Shown one piece after another: positions 22,766-36,542 of a stretch of DNA of 64,000 bases. The translations under genes and the position numbers were made by a program. How positions within the stretch are numbered: the stretch's first letter is position 1; every line of letters begins with the position of its first letter. The stretch spans positions 589,715 to 653,714 of the forward strand of contig VUYV01000228.1 in the NCBI GenBank assembly GCA_008711295.1. The letters run 5' to 3'. Source of the DNA: Anarhynchus alexandrinus (taxonomy: Eukaryota > Chordata > Aves > Charadriiformes > Charadriidae). The notes under the pieces were generated by a model that saw only the letters and a list, made by a program, of their open reading frames with translations, made no database searches and was not told where the DNA came from.

Positions 22766-25141
22766 ATATTCCTGGAGGTAGTTTTGATTTAGTAAAAATG
22801 CTTGCATGAGCTTGAGCTCATCAGATTTCTGGGAGTCAGTCCACCCACCCAGACAGTATCATGGTGCATCTAGAGTTGCAGTCAGTGCCCGTTGTTGCTG
22901 ATGTTATTTAGCCGGCTTATTGAATGCCTTTTTGCAGTCAGCACTGCCCCATGCAAACACAACAAGGCTGTGCTGAGTACCTGCCTGTCTTGGGTATATA
23001 CAATCATTAGCATAAGCTTTAAAATGAATTTTAATCAGACTTTGGATTCTCCATGCCTAAGTCTCTGTTTAGCACCTTCTTGCTTGTGTCTTTTAGTTTT
23101 CTTTATCATGACACGTGACTTGTCTCAAGTGTCACCAGTAGATTTGTGGTGGCATGAGGAACTAAACAGGTGTTCCTCAAACTGCAGTGGCTGAATCATG
23201 GAACTGCCATTTCTTTCATTTTAATTTATCTACTCTTACTCTCTTTGCTTAGTTAACATTTGGGGTACAATGAAGAGGAAGATCACTATTTTTACAAGAA
23301 TTATGTCAGTCCATTTCTGGGATGAAAATGATGAAAATTTTCTTTCTTCCTGTTTTGTTTCTTTTGTGGTTTTTTTGTTTTTTTTTTAAAGACAACAGTC
23401 TATGCACATGTCAAGCGATCTATAGTGATAGATCTTGCAGTAGTATATTTCTGTGGACCCAGAAAGGTTTTGCCATCAGGTCTGCTGCCTAAAGCAAATG
23501 AAAGACGTGACTGTCTCTCTGTATGAAAGAAGCAGAGAACCAGTAGGGAGTATGATCAAATGCGTTAACGTAGCACCAAGGTTTCATATTTTGGCAAGCA
23601 CTCTGCAGCTGCAAAGTGTTCCCTAATGGAAACTTGGGGTTAGTAATTCTTAAGCAAGTTTGGCACACAAGTCAGACATGCTGGAGAGTAGCTGCAGAAA
23701 AAGCTAAAGTTAAGTAGATGTCTTATGTTACAAAGTCAGCAGAGAAAAGCTGAAGTGTTCTCTTTCCAGTGAAAAACTTTTTACTTCCAAGCTCAATTTG
23801 ATAGGGTTTCTTCCTCTTGCAGAATCGTTGAAGCCCTTTTTCTGTATGTGTTTTTGGCATGTCCAGAGTAGGAGTTACACAATTAGTTATTTTTCAGAAT
23901 TTCCTTTGTGACCACCCAGTGTTAGGGTCCTGTGGGTTGAAAAAGCAGAAGATAGATGATTATAAGCATTTTGGGGGGTACAGATTGTTTATATGTCTTT
24001 TCCTGCTGAAAATGTTAATGGAAATAAAGGATCTTATTTACAGTACTGAAATAGTAAAACAGTCTGTAGCTATCTGTAATGGAAATAAATTTCCAGGTAA
24101 GTTCTAAAGGATGTTTGAGAAACTCTGTGCACAGACATTTTATATTCTACTCTGTGTTGAAAAAGCACTTGTGAACTGTAATAGAATATGACAGCTAAAA
24201 TAGGTATCTTCATGGTGGGTTTGGTTTTATGTATTCTGTATTTTTAATTGTAAAAGAGCCTTCTTCAGTCCGGCGACCATAATGGACAGCTATTACCTCC
24301 ATTAAAACGTACTAACAGCTGGGAAGAGCTAGTATTTACAAAGTGTTCTTTAACACATTTGGAGGGAAGAGTCCTGTTCTTTAGAACAGGAACTGTTCTA
24401 AATAGTATTTCTGCAGTTTGAACACTGGAAATGGATTTTTGAATTATACTGAAAAAGATATTTGCCGCTCATTAGGTTACTTTAGCACCACGTCTTGATG
24501 GTATGTGTAGCTGGAGAGCCGAGTTACTGCAGCAAACTAAGCAGAAAAACTGAACAAGCTCCCTCTCCAACATAAATGTAACTTTTGATTGGCAGCAGAC
24601 ACAAACAACAATCCATAGGGGTTTTTTCCTGATCCCTATTCTTTTTTTTTCTGGATTCTTTTCTAACTAATGATGTTTCATTTAGAATTTTTTTTTGTCC
24701 TGAAAACTGGAATTTTGTTTTGAAAGACAAGTCATAAAGCTTTTGATTGCTTTGTTTTAGTCAGATAACATAAGAAATACTGGAGTAATCCAGAAAAGTA
24801 ATAAGAAGTTTTACTTCTGTTCATCCCTTCCACCACATATGTGGAGGTGACTCTAATCAAGGTGCAGTTAGTGTACTACTAAAGTTTCATGATGAAAGCA
24901 GGTGGTGACATAAGAGGTAACGTTTCCTGCATGCCCATGGTTGCGCACACATAACTGAGACACTTTCACTGCAGAAAGGGTGCGTAAGTGCTCACGGACT
25001 TTCTGCAGAATCATTTAGCTACATAGCGGCCCAATGCTTCTAGTGAGCTGTGATTTCATCCCTAACACTTCTGCTGTACAAAGTCAACCTATTTGCCAGA
25101 GAAAAATACAGTGTTGGGCCCTGAAGACATCAGACCAGTGC

Positions 25142-25167
25142 TTTTTTTTTTTTTGGGGGGGGGGGGG
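25142..25167. repeat. Homopolymer junction T13 G13
   Basis: Thirteen T (25142-25154) pass directly into thirteen G (25155-25167), then AGTGTC. It has no retrotransposon next to it that would explain it as a poly-A tail. Long G runs are prone to length error in sequencing, so the exact length is uncertain. Confidence 0.9.
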
Positions 25168-25849
25168 AGTGTCTTGAATGATTTTATGATTTGAGAGAAA
25201 CAAACCTCCAGCATGTTTCCTTCTGAGATTCTGTGAGTATCCATAACCCACTGTCCATGGTTAGGTTTAAAACCTAATGTTTATTATGCCATGCTATTTT
25301 TTCAGGCTTGAAAAATAGTTTATGTGTTAGATTTAATACCTTCATTAGGAATATCTGAATACTGGAACAAAGGGTGAGGTACTCTTCTGTACAAGTCTAG
25401 AAATTTGAGAACACGTAGGATCTTCTGACCAGAAACTGGCATTTTCTCCCTAAATAATCCTTATCCTTTAGTGAAGGTAGCAAACTCTTAGCACTTAATT
25501 CAGATATTGTAACTAGATAGTAATTTTTAGCATACTCCTTACATCAGGTTTTCAATATAGCACATGAATTCCAGTCTTGTCACCATTACCATTTTTTTTA
25601 TTAACACTAGAAATAGTTGGAAAATAAATGTAACAGCAAATGCATTTCGTTTTTGCTTTAGCATGAAAAGAAGCATTTTCTGTGGAGGATAGTATGTGTG
25701 AAGCAAAAGACTGCAGAAGCAAAGGAAAACAGTTCTGCAAAATAAGGTGTATTACTTTGTGCTTGCAGATGAGGGTACTAAAGAATGATTGTGTTGTGAA
25801 TACAAGCTACAGGATTGCTGTATTTCAATTTACGTTCCTGTCCAACATG

Positions 25850-25943
25850 CTTTAGGTGAACCTGCTTTGGCAGGAGGGTTGGACTAGATGATCTCTGAAG
25901 GTCCCTTCCAACCCCTACCATTTTCTGATTCTGTGATTTCCTG
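25850..25943 (+). mobile_element. Short CR1 3'-end fragment (sense)
   Basis: Only the last ~90 bp of a CR1: 'cctgctttggcagg', 'gttggactagatgatctctg', 'aaggtcccttccaacccc' and the tail 'ttctgattctgtgattt'. The 'gctttggcagg' phrase is shared with the copy ending at 41479 and not with the 17050 or 53691 copies, so it belongs to the same subfamily type as the former. Extreme 5' truncation. Confidence 0.92.
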
Positions 25944-27096
25944 GCACAAAATATTAATCTTGGAGGAAAGAAAACAACAACTAAAACCTGGTTACAATTG
26001 ATTCCCTCTCTCCTCATTTAGAGTTTTATTTCATCATTTTATGCATACTTGCATGCTCTTCCCTGTTTCCGATTTTGTCTCTTGAAAAGTTTTACATTTG
26101 TGCAAGCTACAGTAATTGCCGAATACTCAAGCAATTATTTAAGGTTCTGTCTTGAGGAATGTAGGGGAAAAAAAGAGAAAAATGCACAGTTCTATGTAAT
26201 AGTTTGTGAAGCTGTAAGACTATCTACAGGATACCTGATGTTAACTTAAAAAATCAGCTACTGGTATAAACTTAATGCACGATGTCTTGGTAATATCATT
26301 TTAATGTCATCTGCGTTATTTAGAAATCTAGTCCCATATTCAGCTGAAATCAAGTCCAGGTAAGTCTCGGGTTATTCTCTGTGTGTGCTACAAATTGCAT
26401 ATTTGTTTATCTCTTTTTGGGGGAAACAAGTTGTTGAACATTTGGTTTGCCAGGATATCATTATAGAAGCAGTGTTTCTTTGTGACTGGTTACTGAAATG
26501 AAACAGTCTTAACAAAATTTGGAATAATTGTGCTCAATCACGTTCTGAGACTCCTGTTTTTTCAGAACTTGGTTTCAGATACACCTCACCATTGTACGTT
26601 GTCCTGTCTCTGCAGTGAGACATGCCAAAGGCTTACCTTGGAACTCTGTAGCAATGGTCACAGGTGATGTTGTTTACATCTGGGTGTTTCTTAAATCTTA
26701 GGGTCTGAGAATACGGTGATCAGCTAAACTATTTCAGTGTTATTATTTTGAGACTTAAGAAATTCTTAAGTTACAAATTCTCAGGTTATAAATTCTCTGT
26801 TTTTTCATGCTAGAATTTATTATATTTCTATTTGTCTGTTTTCAGTGATCCCTGTCTTAGAGATTGTCTTTATAGGTGTTAATTTTCTGCAAAGTACTAG
26901 ACTCTGTCTGTTAGTATTTGTCTTGTTATTGTCTTGCTTTCTTTTCTTTTTTGACTTCAGTATTGAGGTTTCTGAAGAATCTTAGAGAAAAGGAATCTGT
27001 TTTACCTGTATTTAGATAAGAAGTGCTATTATATCCTTGTCTAGGGAAAGAAGAGCTTTAGTATTCTTTTACACTAGCTAACACAGGAAATCCAAC

Positions 27097-27161
27097 CATA
27101 TAGCTTTAAACAGCTAAAATAACTAGAAAAAAAAAACATATAGCTTTAAACAACTAAAATA
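27097..27161. repeat. 25-bp direct repeat with A-rich spacer
   Basis: CATATAGCTTTAAACAGCTA at 27097 recurs at 27137 with a single substitution across 25 bases (27097-27121 and 27137-27161). The 15-base spacer ends in a run of ten A. The period is 40 bases. Confidence 0.9.
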
Positions 27162-30100
27162 GATTATGAATGAGAACTTCTTGGGAGTCAGTATCATTAA
27201 AAAAGTAATGCATTATGCAAAAGCCAATTTAGCATTATAGTATCCATCTTTTTCTGTTGTTTTATTTTTTGAAACTTAGATTGTTTTCTTGGATCAAAAG
27301 CTATTTACATCCTCCTTGGAGCAGGGAGGTGGCACAAGGGTGATTATCATGCACTCTTTGAAAGTAATATCTGTTTTTTTCAAAGATTTACCTAGTTTTA
27401 GATTGCTTACAGGTTAATAGGAATCCTCATTTCTGAGTAAAAGCATCATATACAAGGCACTGACCTCATCAGTTGAGGTACACATAGAAGGAAGTGTTTC
27501 ATATACATATCAATAGCCTGATTTTTTGTTTTGGCAGAGCACCCTTCTAGATTGTAGGAATTCATCAGTATGTTGATGCTGTGAGTACGCAGTCACGAAA
27601 AATTAATGTGCTTTTGGCAAGGACATGCAATAGTGAAACTAGTTGAAAAGTTTGCCTGTGTGAGGTAGCGTGGGGAATGTAGCGCTTATCAGTCTCACTT
27701 TCTATACATATGTACGCTCCTTTGTAAATAAAGTACGAAATGTTTAAAAGCCATTTGCAAACTTTATGGAAATTGCAGTAGACAGCTACACATAAGAAGA
27801 TGAGTAATTGTCTCTCCAGTTGTCACACCAGAAAGATCACAGAAATCACTTGCACTTTGCAGTTGGTGGATTTTGTCATTTCTGTTGCTGAGGTGGCAAT
27901 TAACAAAGAACACACCTATGAGTTTTAGTATACACATAAAAACACCTTTGGACTTGGGTTAGTGGCCTATAGTCCTTCAGAAATCAGATTTAAAACGGTC
28001 ACTGCAGTAAATGGTGCTTCTGCAAGCAAGAGAAAACTCCATTGCTGCAGATCATAGTCTGGTGTGATAGATGGTACAGCTGGCTTAGAGGTCGTCTTCT
28101 CTGTGCTCCCAGCTCTCTTGACACATTCTCACTTGAATTAGTCAAGGCTGGATTAGTTGAGGTGCAAATTGAGTGGGGCACAGACAGGCATGTGGACCTG
28201 GTCCTGTGCCAAGCTGGCTCAGGGCAGGCAGGATGTATTTAATCCAGTGCTGCCTTCACAGATACAGCCCTGTGGCTCCCAGGTGGAGAAATGGTACAGC
28301 TGCTTCAGGACAATGCGGTGCTTGGCCTGATAAATGCGCAACAGGCAGCACATAGGGCCATGCAGAAGCAAACCTATGCAATGCCACTGGCAGCCCATTG
28401 CCATTGCTGTCTAATATTGTGTGATCTGTTTTATCCCATCATGGCAGGGATCGTCTTTCTCCTTTCTCCCCATTACTTTAGATAATGAAGGCGGACTATT
28501 CTTGCCTCTTACCAGTTTTCTGTAGAAAAATCCTTGATTTGAGTTAAGTGGTGATTTAAGCTAACGTCAGGCAGCCCAGGTCACTGTGGAAGGGGGCCCT
28601 AAAACCCATGCAGTGCTGATAACTGAACAGTAATTTAAGGGAGCTGTGGAAGCTGCAGTTACAGAAGTGCTTGAGGTCACAATCAATGATGCTGGCTTCA
28701 GTATTGATTCATGGGATGACTACTTTCACTTAGGCTAAAGTAAGGAGAGGAATTGAGGTATAATAACTTGAGTGAACTGCTCCAATAAAGCCCTCACCCT
28801 GACTTAACAGGTCCGAATGAGGTAAATTTGCTTGATAAATTATTTATTTTTGGAAGACTTCCTAATGCTATATGATAACTGGTAGGTATGAAAGCGTCAT
28901 TTAAATCTAAAATTAAGATCCAGCACAACTAACTACAGTTTTGAAGTTTTTCCTTGGTGATGATTACAATGAAAGGGATAATAATTTAGTTAACATAAAC
29001 CCTGTGTTCTTGGTCACTGATGCACTTCAACATGTGGAATCTGTCAGTTCCTAGAGAAGAATCTTTGCAGTTGTTTCTCTTTCTAATAAAACTCTTCAGC
29101 TGTCACAAGGTGGTTAGCAAGTTCTTATATTTCACAGCAGCTCTGATATAAATTAAATGCAGCTGCTGTTGACAAAGAATGGTAGCACATAGTTTTTGCT
29201 TTCTTCCATCATTATTATTACATCAGTGTGACTATTGCTAGGTGAAATGTAAAAATTGCCCTTTTTGGGGTACCCATTTGTATCAGCTTGTTGAAAAGTC
29301 ACATGCATTCTTTAAAGACTTTCAGAGTTTGGATTGATATACATATTAGCCTGTGGCAATATTACTGCTACTCTGCAGGCTTTGTACATCATTTTGCTCA
29401 TACTAGAATGTCACCATTGAAATGTACTGTTATTTCTCAGCAATTGCTCTTGGAGAGGCAATTATTTATGAGCTGTAGTGATAAATGCTTACGATGTTTT
29501 ACACTCCATTTGGTTGGAAGCATCTCACATGTAAAAAAGCCAGGATTAAAAAAATGTACCGGAAAATATTTCATCTGTTAAAGCAACTATGCTGGTTTTA
29601 CTAATCCGGGTGATGAGTTCTAAGGAGTTAACTGCACCAGTTTCCTAAATTTTTTATATTCGCATATGTAACCTGCCAGCTGTGAATTGTGAACAAAATC
29701 AGTCGTACAATTTCTTTACTGTTGCTGTGTTTCCTTATGACTGTTGAAGCGCCCATGCCATTTAGGCAGGGTTGCGTTAAAATCTTGAGAATGTTCATAA
29801 TAGGACTCACATTAAGTTTTAGGGGTTTACAAAAGAAAAAAAAAGACATTCTTGGGGGGGAGTACTACCAGTTTCTCTGTATATGCAGAATTACATCAAA
29901 ATCAGAATGAGTCTGTCCAAGTTTGAACTGGAAATGATACTAATTGTATTTTAGTGTTTACATTAAAAAGTGACAGACTTTTTCAGGGACCCTGAGATAC
30001 AGGATTTGCAGAGACAATTTTAATGCAATTCTGAGCAAGCTTTATGCAAAATCAGGTGGAATAGGACATTGAACTAGTATATATATTATTATGTCTCATC

Positions 30101-30181
30101 AACAAAACTGGGGTTTACAATTAGCTGGTAAAATATAGGGGCTAGTAAAGAGACCTGCAGTTACAGTTTTTACTCTCTGCA

Positions 30182-30223
30182 GTTTGTTTCATTATTTGTG
30201 ATGTTTGTTTCGTTATTTGTGAT
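30182..30223. repeat. 21-bp tandem duplication
   Basis: Two abutting copies, 30182-30202 and 30203-30223, of GTTTGTTTCATTATTTGTGA plus T. They differ at one base (A versus G). Confidence 0.92.
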
Positions 30224-33200
30224 GACATGTCCTATCTGTGCTGTCTCTAAAAGATGCATCATCACTTTCATAAGGAAAATGAAGTTATTTGCATTCCTCA
30301 CTATAGACAGTCATTAAATATATGAAGATGGATATCTTACTAAAAAAAGGAAATAAATCAGTAATTAAACTGCACAGATGGAATAGAGATAATTAAAATA
30401 TATATAAAATTGGCTTTACAAGCCATAAAAAGAAGCCCATCTGTTTTAAAAGAAAATATAACCAAGTATAAAATCAGCTTGACTTGAAATTTTTTTCATA
30501 GCTCTTGAACATCTGTGCAAAGAACTTCACTAGTGTAAATGATGGTGTTTTTGCTTTTATCAGCAAAGATTTCATTCATATGAGGCTATAAATACAATAC
30601 ACACACTGCTGAGCCTGCAAGTGTAAGTTGGACTGCTTCCATCAAAGGTTTGTTACAAGGGTACTGCAGTTCTGCTTTCAGGCTTTTATTAGCGCAGGCT
30701 CCTGTCTCCATGTCTCATCCTGCTGGAAGGTCATAGAAACAGACACAGTCTGCATTTTTTCTGCATAGTTCAAATCTGTAGTAATGCATCGCAAGAAACA
30801 TCCCTGAACTTCAATTATGTATTTAGCGCCTGCAATACCCCATATTCACACTTCTGAAGTACCCAATGTACCTTTGGCTAGTTAGGAGCTCAGCTGGAAG
30901 CCAAAATGGCTCCTCTCAAAAAATGCTTGGCCAAAACTGAGGAAACCTAAATTTTATAGATAGCTATTATCTGCAGTGACGTGTCTAAAGAAAACAGTTC
31001 TTTGGGGATAGAAAGAATACTGAAGAGCCTTGGGTAAAATACGGTGTTTTCTGCAACTGGAAATCTGAAGGAGCACTTGCAAATATGAAACTTCAAATTT
31101 TTTTACTAGCCACGAATATAAAAAAGTATTGGCTAATCTCATCCAAACATAACTTTTCAAATAGAGGGAAACAAATGATGTGTTTTCTTATGAAAACTTC
31201 AAAAATCTCTGATGTGAAATAAACATTAGATTGATCTAAATTTTGATTAATGCCAGGGTCTATTGTTTCTCTTAGTGGGGAAAAAAATCTGCAATGACCG
31301 TGGTTAAAATGTGATAGAAAATAATGTAAAAAGAGAGAAATATATACAAGTAAAATGATGAATGAAAAATTCCAATATTTAAATCTTAAGCAAATTCTTA
31401 ACTCTTAAGCAAAATATTTAAAATATTTACTCAACGGAATTAGTACTCAACCAGTTGCAAATCTTGCCACAAACCCTGAGGAGATGGACTCATTGATCAA
31501 GCACAGATACTATAGTAATAGAAGGGGTAGGAAATTTTGGATAAATTGTAATGTATGATGTAAACATGCCTAGACTTTTGATCAAAGATGTTTATTTTTC
31601 TTTTGCTTTATTAAGCAGAAGGAAAACCTAATTCTGTGTAAGAAGCCCAGGGTTGCCTCTATTCTTCTAGAGAGCATAGGCAATTACTTAGTGTAGCCTG
31701 TGCTAATTGTGCTGCTCTGAATTGCGGGCTGCATAAATCTTCCTAAAAAAGGGCTGTATTTTCTTTGCTTATAATGTTTGTCAGATTTGAACCATTTGGT
31801 CTGAAATTTCTATGCCACAAACAGATTTGTTTAACTTTTGTGAAGAACGTTTTTGTGAAGATCTCCTTTGAAGAACAAGGTTAGGGAAATTATATTGCTG
31901 ATCTGTATTAAGGAAAAAAGAAACGCCTTCTTACTGATAAAGTGCTTCACATTCATAGTTGGTGATTACTACTTGAAAGTTAACAGGCTGGTGACTGAGG
32001 TGGAGATGTGTACTTACCATCGCTGTGAAAATGTACCTCCAGACTGGGGTTTTGTAAGAAAGACAGAGACAATGATGCTCCAAAGATATAACCTACTGGA
32101 AGGATGTTTTGCCATCTGACAGTTCCTGCCTACCAAAAAGACTAGTTACTCATTATCCCACCAAAGCACACCAGTGCAGTGACACAAGGGCGTGAAACAG
32201 AAATACCCTTGTGCAGCATGGAGGAGTGGGGAGGCACACAAAATCATACAGGAATGTGGATAGGAAAAGAATGGGGGAGTGGACACTGCAACTGGCAGAG
32301 GAGCACTGGCCAGTACTAAGGCTTTAAGGAGAAAATAACCTAGGAGTGATAACAGGTACTGATGGGGACAGAGACAGAAGAACCTGTAGGTTTTAGAGCA
32401 TGCACCTTTTGGAGCTGACAGCAGTTGTTCTCATTTCTACACTCCTTTTTCTTTAGCAGTAGCTAGAAGACTGGATTTTTTTTTTTTTTTTAATTGGCCT
32501 TCATTAATTGTAAAGGATGAAGTCTGTGCTGAGGATCTAGGAGACCAAACTGTTTTAATAGTAGCAGACAGGAATCAAAATGGCCCTAGCTGGTTATTTC
32601 TGGCCCAGGCTTGAGAGTTTGTGCTATGAACTCTCCAATCTTCCAGCCATAGGCTGTCCCATACCTTTGATCTTGAACTTTCTTGTGAATTCCAAAATTG
32701 GAGAAAAGCAATTATTTATGTAGTGTGGATGGGATAGCAGTTACGAGGTTTTAATTTTTATTTCTTGGCAAGGAACAGGAAAATTACATCCAGAATTTAG
32801 TAAAGAGTAGAAGCATTGAAATCTGCTATACTCAGAAACTGGGGAAGGTCAGGCTTAGTTCTTTCTATGCATCGATGCTTTTGAGGTTTTTATAAGAGAA
32901 AAGGTGTGCAGGGAAACATAATGCTGTTTATTAGATCTGTTTGATATAGGTGGAAAAATAGGATTTGGACCTGCAAGTCCTCTTCAAGTCTGCAATACAG
33001 CATTCATTTTCAATTAAATGCAACTTGAGAAGAATTATTTGGCACTTCATTATATGAGATCACTTAGATCATCTGAAGGAAAACTGCAGTGAGTGGGAGG
33101 AAGCGTTGACAGGGTTGGAAAGGTGATGAAGTCATTTATTCCAATGGGATGCTATGCTATGAGTGATATTTTTGCTTGCAGAATAAGGGAAGTGAATTAT

Positions 33201-36200
33201 GTTTTAATTCTTGTAAAATACAATCACTTAGTATTTTTCTAAAGGGCGCTGTGTTTCCTAACTTCTGAATATTAATTTGCAAACTTCAAATTATTGTAAA
33301 TGTGGGTTGTAATTTGTATATTGTTTCTGGGAAATGCATATTTTAACTACTTGTATTTCCAAATCCTGTATTTATGCAAGTTTTCATTCTTTGCAGCTTT
33401 GTTCAGTTGAGGATATTGAGCTTGTTGAATTAATAATCCGTCTCTGGAAGGTAAATGTGTAGGTAATGGAGAGGGGTTTGAGGCTGTTGACATGCTTACT
33501 GTAATTCTCAAGTGGCTGTCAGCTTTAGAAACATAGTGTTGGTATAATGAAATTTAAAGTTAAGTGTTCTGAAAATCAATTTGTTTGATTATGGTGAACA
33601 GCTTTTACTGTAGTGTCTGAACTGATAACTTCTGGGTCATTTTCACTGATCCTAAATTGGAAAGTTACTCATGCATTTCACTGATATTTTTCATAGCCTT
33701 TATAAAAAGAACTGTATAGTGCTTATTTGGAATAAGAACAATAAACATCTGTGTTTTGTGTACACCTAGTAGAATTGGCAAGCAGGTCTTTTGCCTGTAT
33801 ATACGATGCAATAAGCATGTATAAAATGTTTTCTAAGACTAATGAAGACATTACATTAACAGTTCTGTATATTACTTCTCATCTTCTGTGTTTATTTATA
33901 CAGAGTTAGGAATAAAGCTGTCTGGCAATCAGTCAATGTCAGTTAAACTAGTCATGTTACTAGCCTATGGAGAGATAGAAGGTGATAAATAGAAAAGGAA
34001 TCAAGTACGAAATCAGTTCAATTTGTATCTTAGAATACAAATCTTCCTTTAGCATATATTTCTAGCCTATTTAAAGAAAACAAGCATCTTTGTGGCTCCT
34101 GCCTTCTTAGGTTTGGTGGATGTGACTGGTGTCCAAGACAAAGGTAGTGTTTGTTTCAACTGAGAAATGCTGATCCACTGTTTCTCTGAACTTATTAAAT
34201 AAAAGTTGTCTTATTTTTTGATGTTTGCTGAGTTAAACTTTTTAAAACTGAAGGCTTTTCCAGATGCTAAGTGAAGACTGTGGTGGCCAGCAAAAGCAGG
34301 GGCCTATGGCTCTCCTAGGTTAACAAAAATCACTTAAAATAACTTTAAAAAAAGCTACTGTGGGTCAGCTTCCTGGAAAGTATCAAATAAGATATTTCAG
34401 CTCCTTGAAGGCAGAGTTATATGCCTAAGTTTGTGTGTATTTGAAGACATTATAAAAATGCTATTCAAGGATCTCCAGAAACAGTCTTTAATAAGAAGCA
34501 ATTTGTTTTGGATGGTTTCATATTTTAAGTGGTTATGTCTTTTTCCTCTTATACTTTTAATCTAAGTCAACTGTATGAAATTAATAGATTAGACTGGACT
34601 GAAAATATATGTCCTGTACCAGAAATTGCCTATGTTAAAGCAGACACAATTGTCTGTGGATGCTCCTTGCTGTGTGTGCTGTATCCAGGTTTTACTTTCT
34701 TTTCCAAGTCTTGCATGAGAAGGATTTTCAGGAAGGAAATTGATGAAAATTCGGTGACTATGATTCTGAATTTATTTTATACAAAAGTAGATTTCATGTC
34801 ATTATGTGTTAAGGCTTCTAATGTGGGCATTTTAAAATTAGGGGCAAGGAATTACTTTATAGACGCCTGTCTTGGAAAGAGGAGTGAGGACCAGTTCGTA
34901 TGTATACAGTTTCTTTAAGCTGAATAATAAGAAGTATAAAATTGTAAAATGGGAAAAGAAGTTTTTCAGTTTAATTATAGAAATTAGTTGATGCAACTTA
35001 CATGCTTCCTAATTATGCAAATACAGAAAGATCCTTTTGGCTAGATGGGTTTTTTTCATTGTTGTGGTGTTGAGCTGTTCTATGTCACCAGTGTAACATA
35101 TAGCTGCTGTTGCATATCTAGGCTAAGTATGAAAAAGCTTAAATCTGGGTTACTAACAGCATTATTTTTCCTTTTACAAATACATTAAATACAACATGCC
35201 TATTTAGTGAAGGAGGTCATTGCAATTCCAAACAATGTCGTATCTGTATATTTAGACCTTTCTTTGAAAGAAACTCCTGTTGGTGATATCTGTAAGGAAA
35301 ATATGTTGATAGATGTTTTAAATGTTAAAGAACCTAGCTGACACTAAAGAGAAAAGACCAAAACCAGTTTCCAAAGTGAAGACAGCTGTATCTTCTGCTT
35401 CCTTGCTGAAATCTTTCAGCAAACAATTGATCAGTTCAGCATATTCACAGTAGTGGTAGGAACAATAACCAATTATATCTCTAAGTCCTAGTCTTAGTGC
35501 ATTTTAGCTTATTTGCAAGAAGTTCCAATACATTAGTCCTTTCTTCCTGTTTGGTAAGGTTTGTGAACTCCATATATGAATGAGGTCATTTGCATGTTAT
35601 AGTATATAGTTTTTCTCAGAAAGCAAAGTCTACTTAGTTTTGAGACAGATACAGTGACATTTCAACCCATCCTCCTAAACCCTATCTCAGTGCAACTTGA
35701 GTGTCAATACCCTTTGTGCCTTACTGCTTGCATCCCCACATTCCACATCTGTTCTCAGTCACATTTCAGGAAAAATAATCTTGTTGCCACATTTTTGAAT
35801 GAACTTACTCCTATTATCATCTCTCTCTAAATGTCTTTGATGTTTTCCGCATTTTGTTCAGTGTTTTAAACAAACACTGTCTGTTTTTACTCTTTATAGG
35901 AATTGGTAGGCAGAGTTGAAACAGAAATAACAGCTTCCTGTAGGCATACATCCAAGAAAACAAATGTAATAATCATGTTAGGTGGGTTTCAAACAGCTCT
36001 GTAATGTTTTTGCAAGCTGATCATAAAATGAAATGGTGTGAGAAAGAGTTTATCTTACTATATGGTGTCGCCATCATTACTAAGTAGAACTATTGGCCAC
36101 CTTGACAGAGGAGTAATTTTGTTAATATTCATCCTATTAAAAATAAATACAATGTTATCCAACAGAAATAGCCCCAGCTTTCTATAGTTCTGGTCTCATT

Positions 36201-36518
36201 CCTTCAAGGTATTATAACATTTTACAGTGAGAGACAGGAGAAAATCAAAATGAGCTATTGCACTTTGTTTTGATTTTTACTCTCCTTTCCCTGTTCCCTT
36301 CTGCCCTACGTCCTCCACACAGAACACAAATCAAGCCAACCAACAATTTAATAAAAACAAGGGGCAACTCATTTCTGAATGATTTAGGTCAATTGTAGTG
36401 GTAAAATCCGAACTCCTTAGGTTGTTTTTCTGAATTGTTTTCACCAGGAATTTGCTTCCCTTGATATATCAATCCCAGCCATTTGCTGTACCCCATTGCA
36501 CTTCCCCATTTATCATCT

Positions 36519-36542
36519 TGTTTGTTTTGTTTTGTTTTGTTC
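36519..36542. repeat. (TTTTG)n microsatellite
   Basis: TGTTTG followed by three perfect TTTTG units before TCCAG. Simple repeat. Confidence 0.85.

Larger units (their letters stand above)
17517..25849. other. Intronic stretch without recognised genes
   Basis: About 8.3 kb with no recognised gene. Local features are an 8-bp stem hairpin (TTTGGGTG 17996-18003 with CACCCAAA 18012-18019), an A-rich run at about 18390-18421, an AT-dinucleotide-like stretch at about 19016-19072, a pyrimidine tract at 20620-20730, a purine tract at 22676-22765, a 12-bp palindrome CCACATATGTGG at 24833-24844, and a T13G13 run at 25142-25167. Confidence 0.55.

Noticed and set aside
28042..28485. Cluster of overlapping 60-66 codon frames and two 'atggtacagctg' motifs
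   Set aside because: The similarity between the two copies covers fewer than 20 bases, and none of the frames has supporting homology.
34529..34918. 129-codon plus-strand open frame in the intron
   Set aside because: No similarity to anything I know, no splice or promoter context, AT-rich codon make-up like the surrounding noncoding DNA. An open frame of this length is expected by chance in a window of this size.
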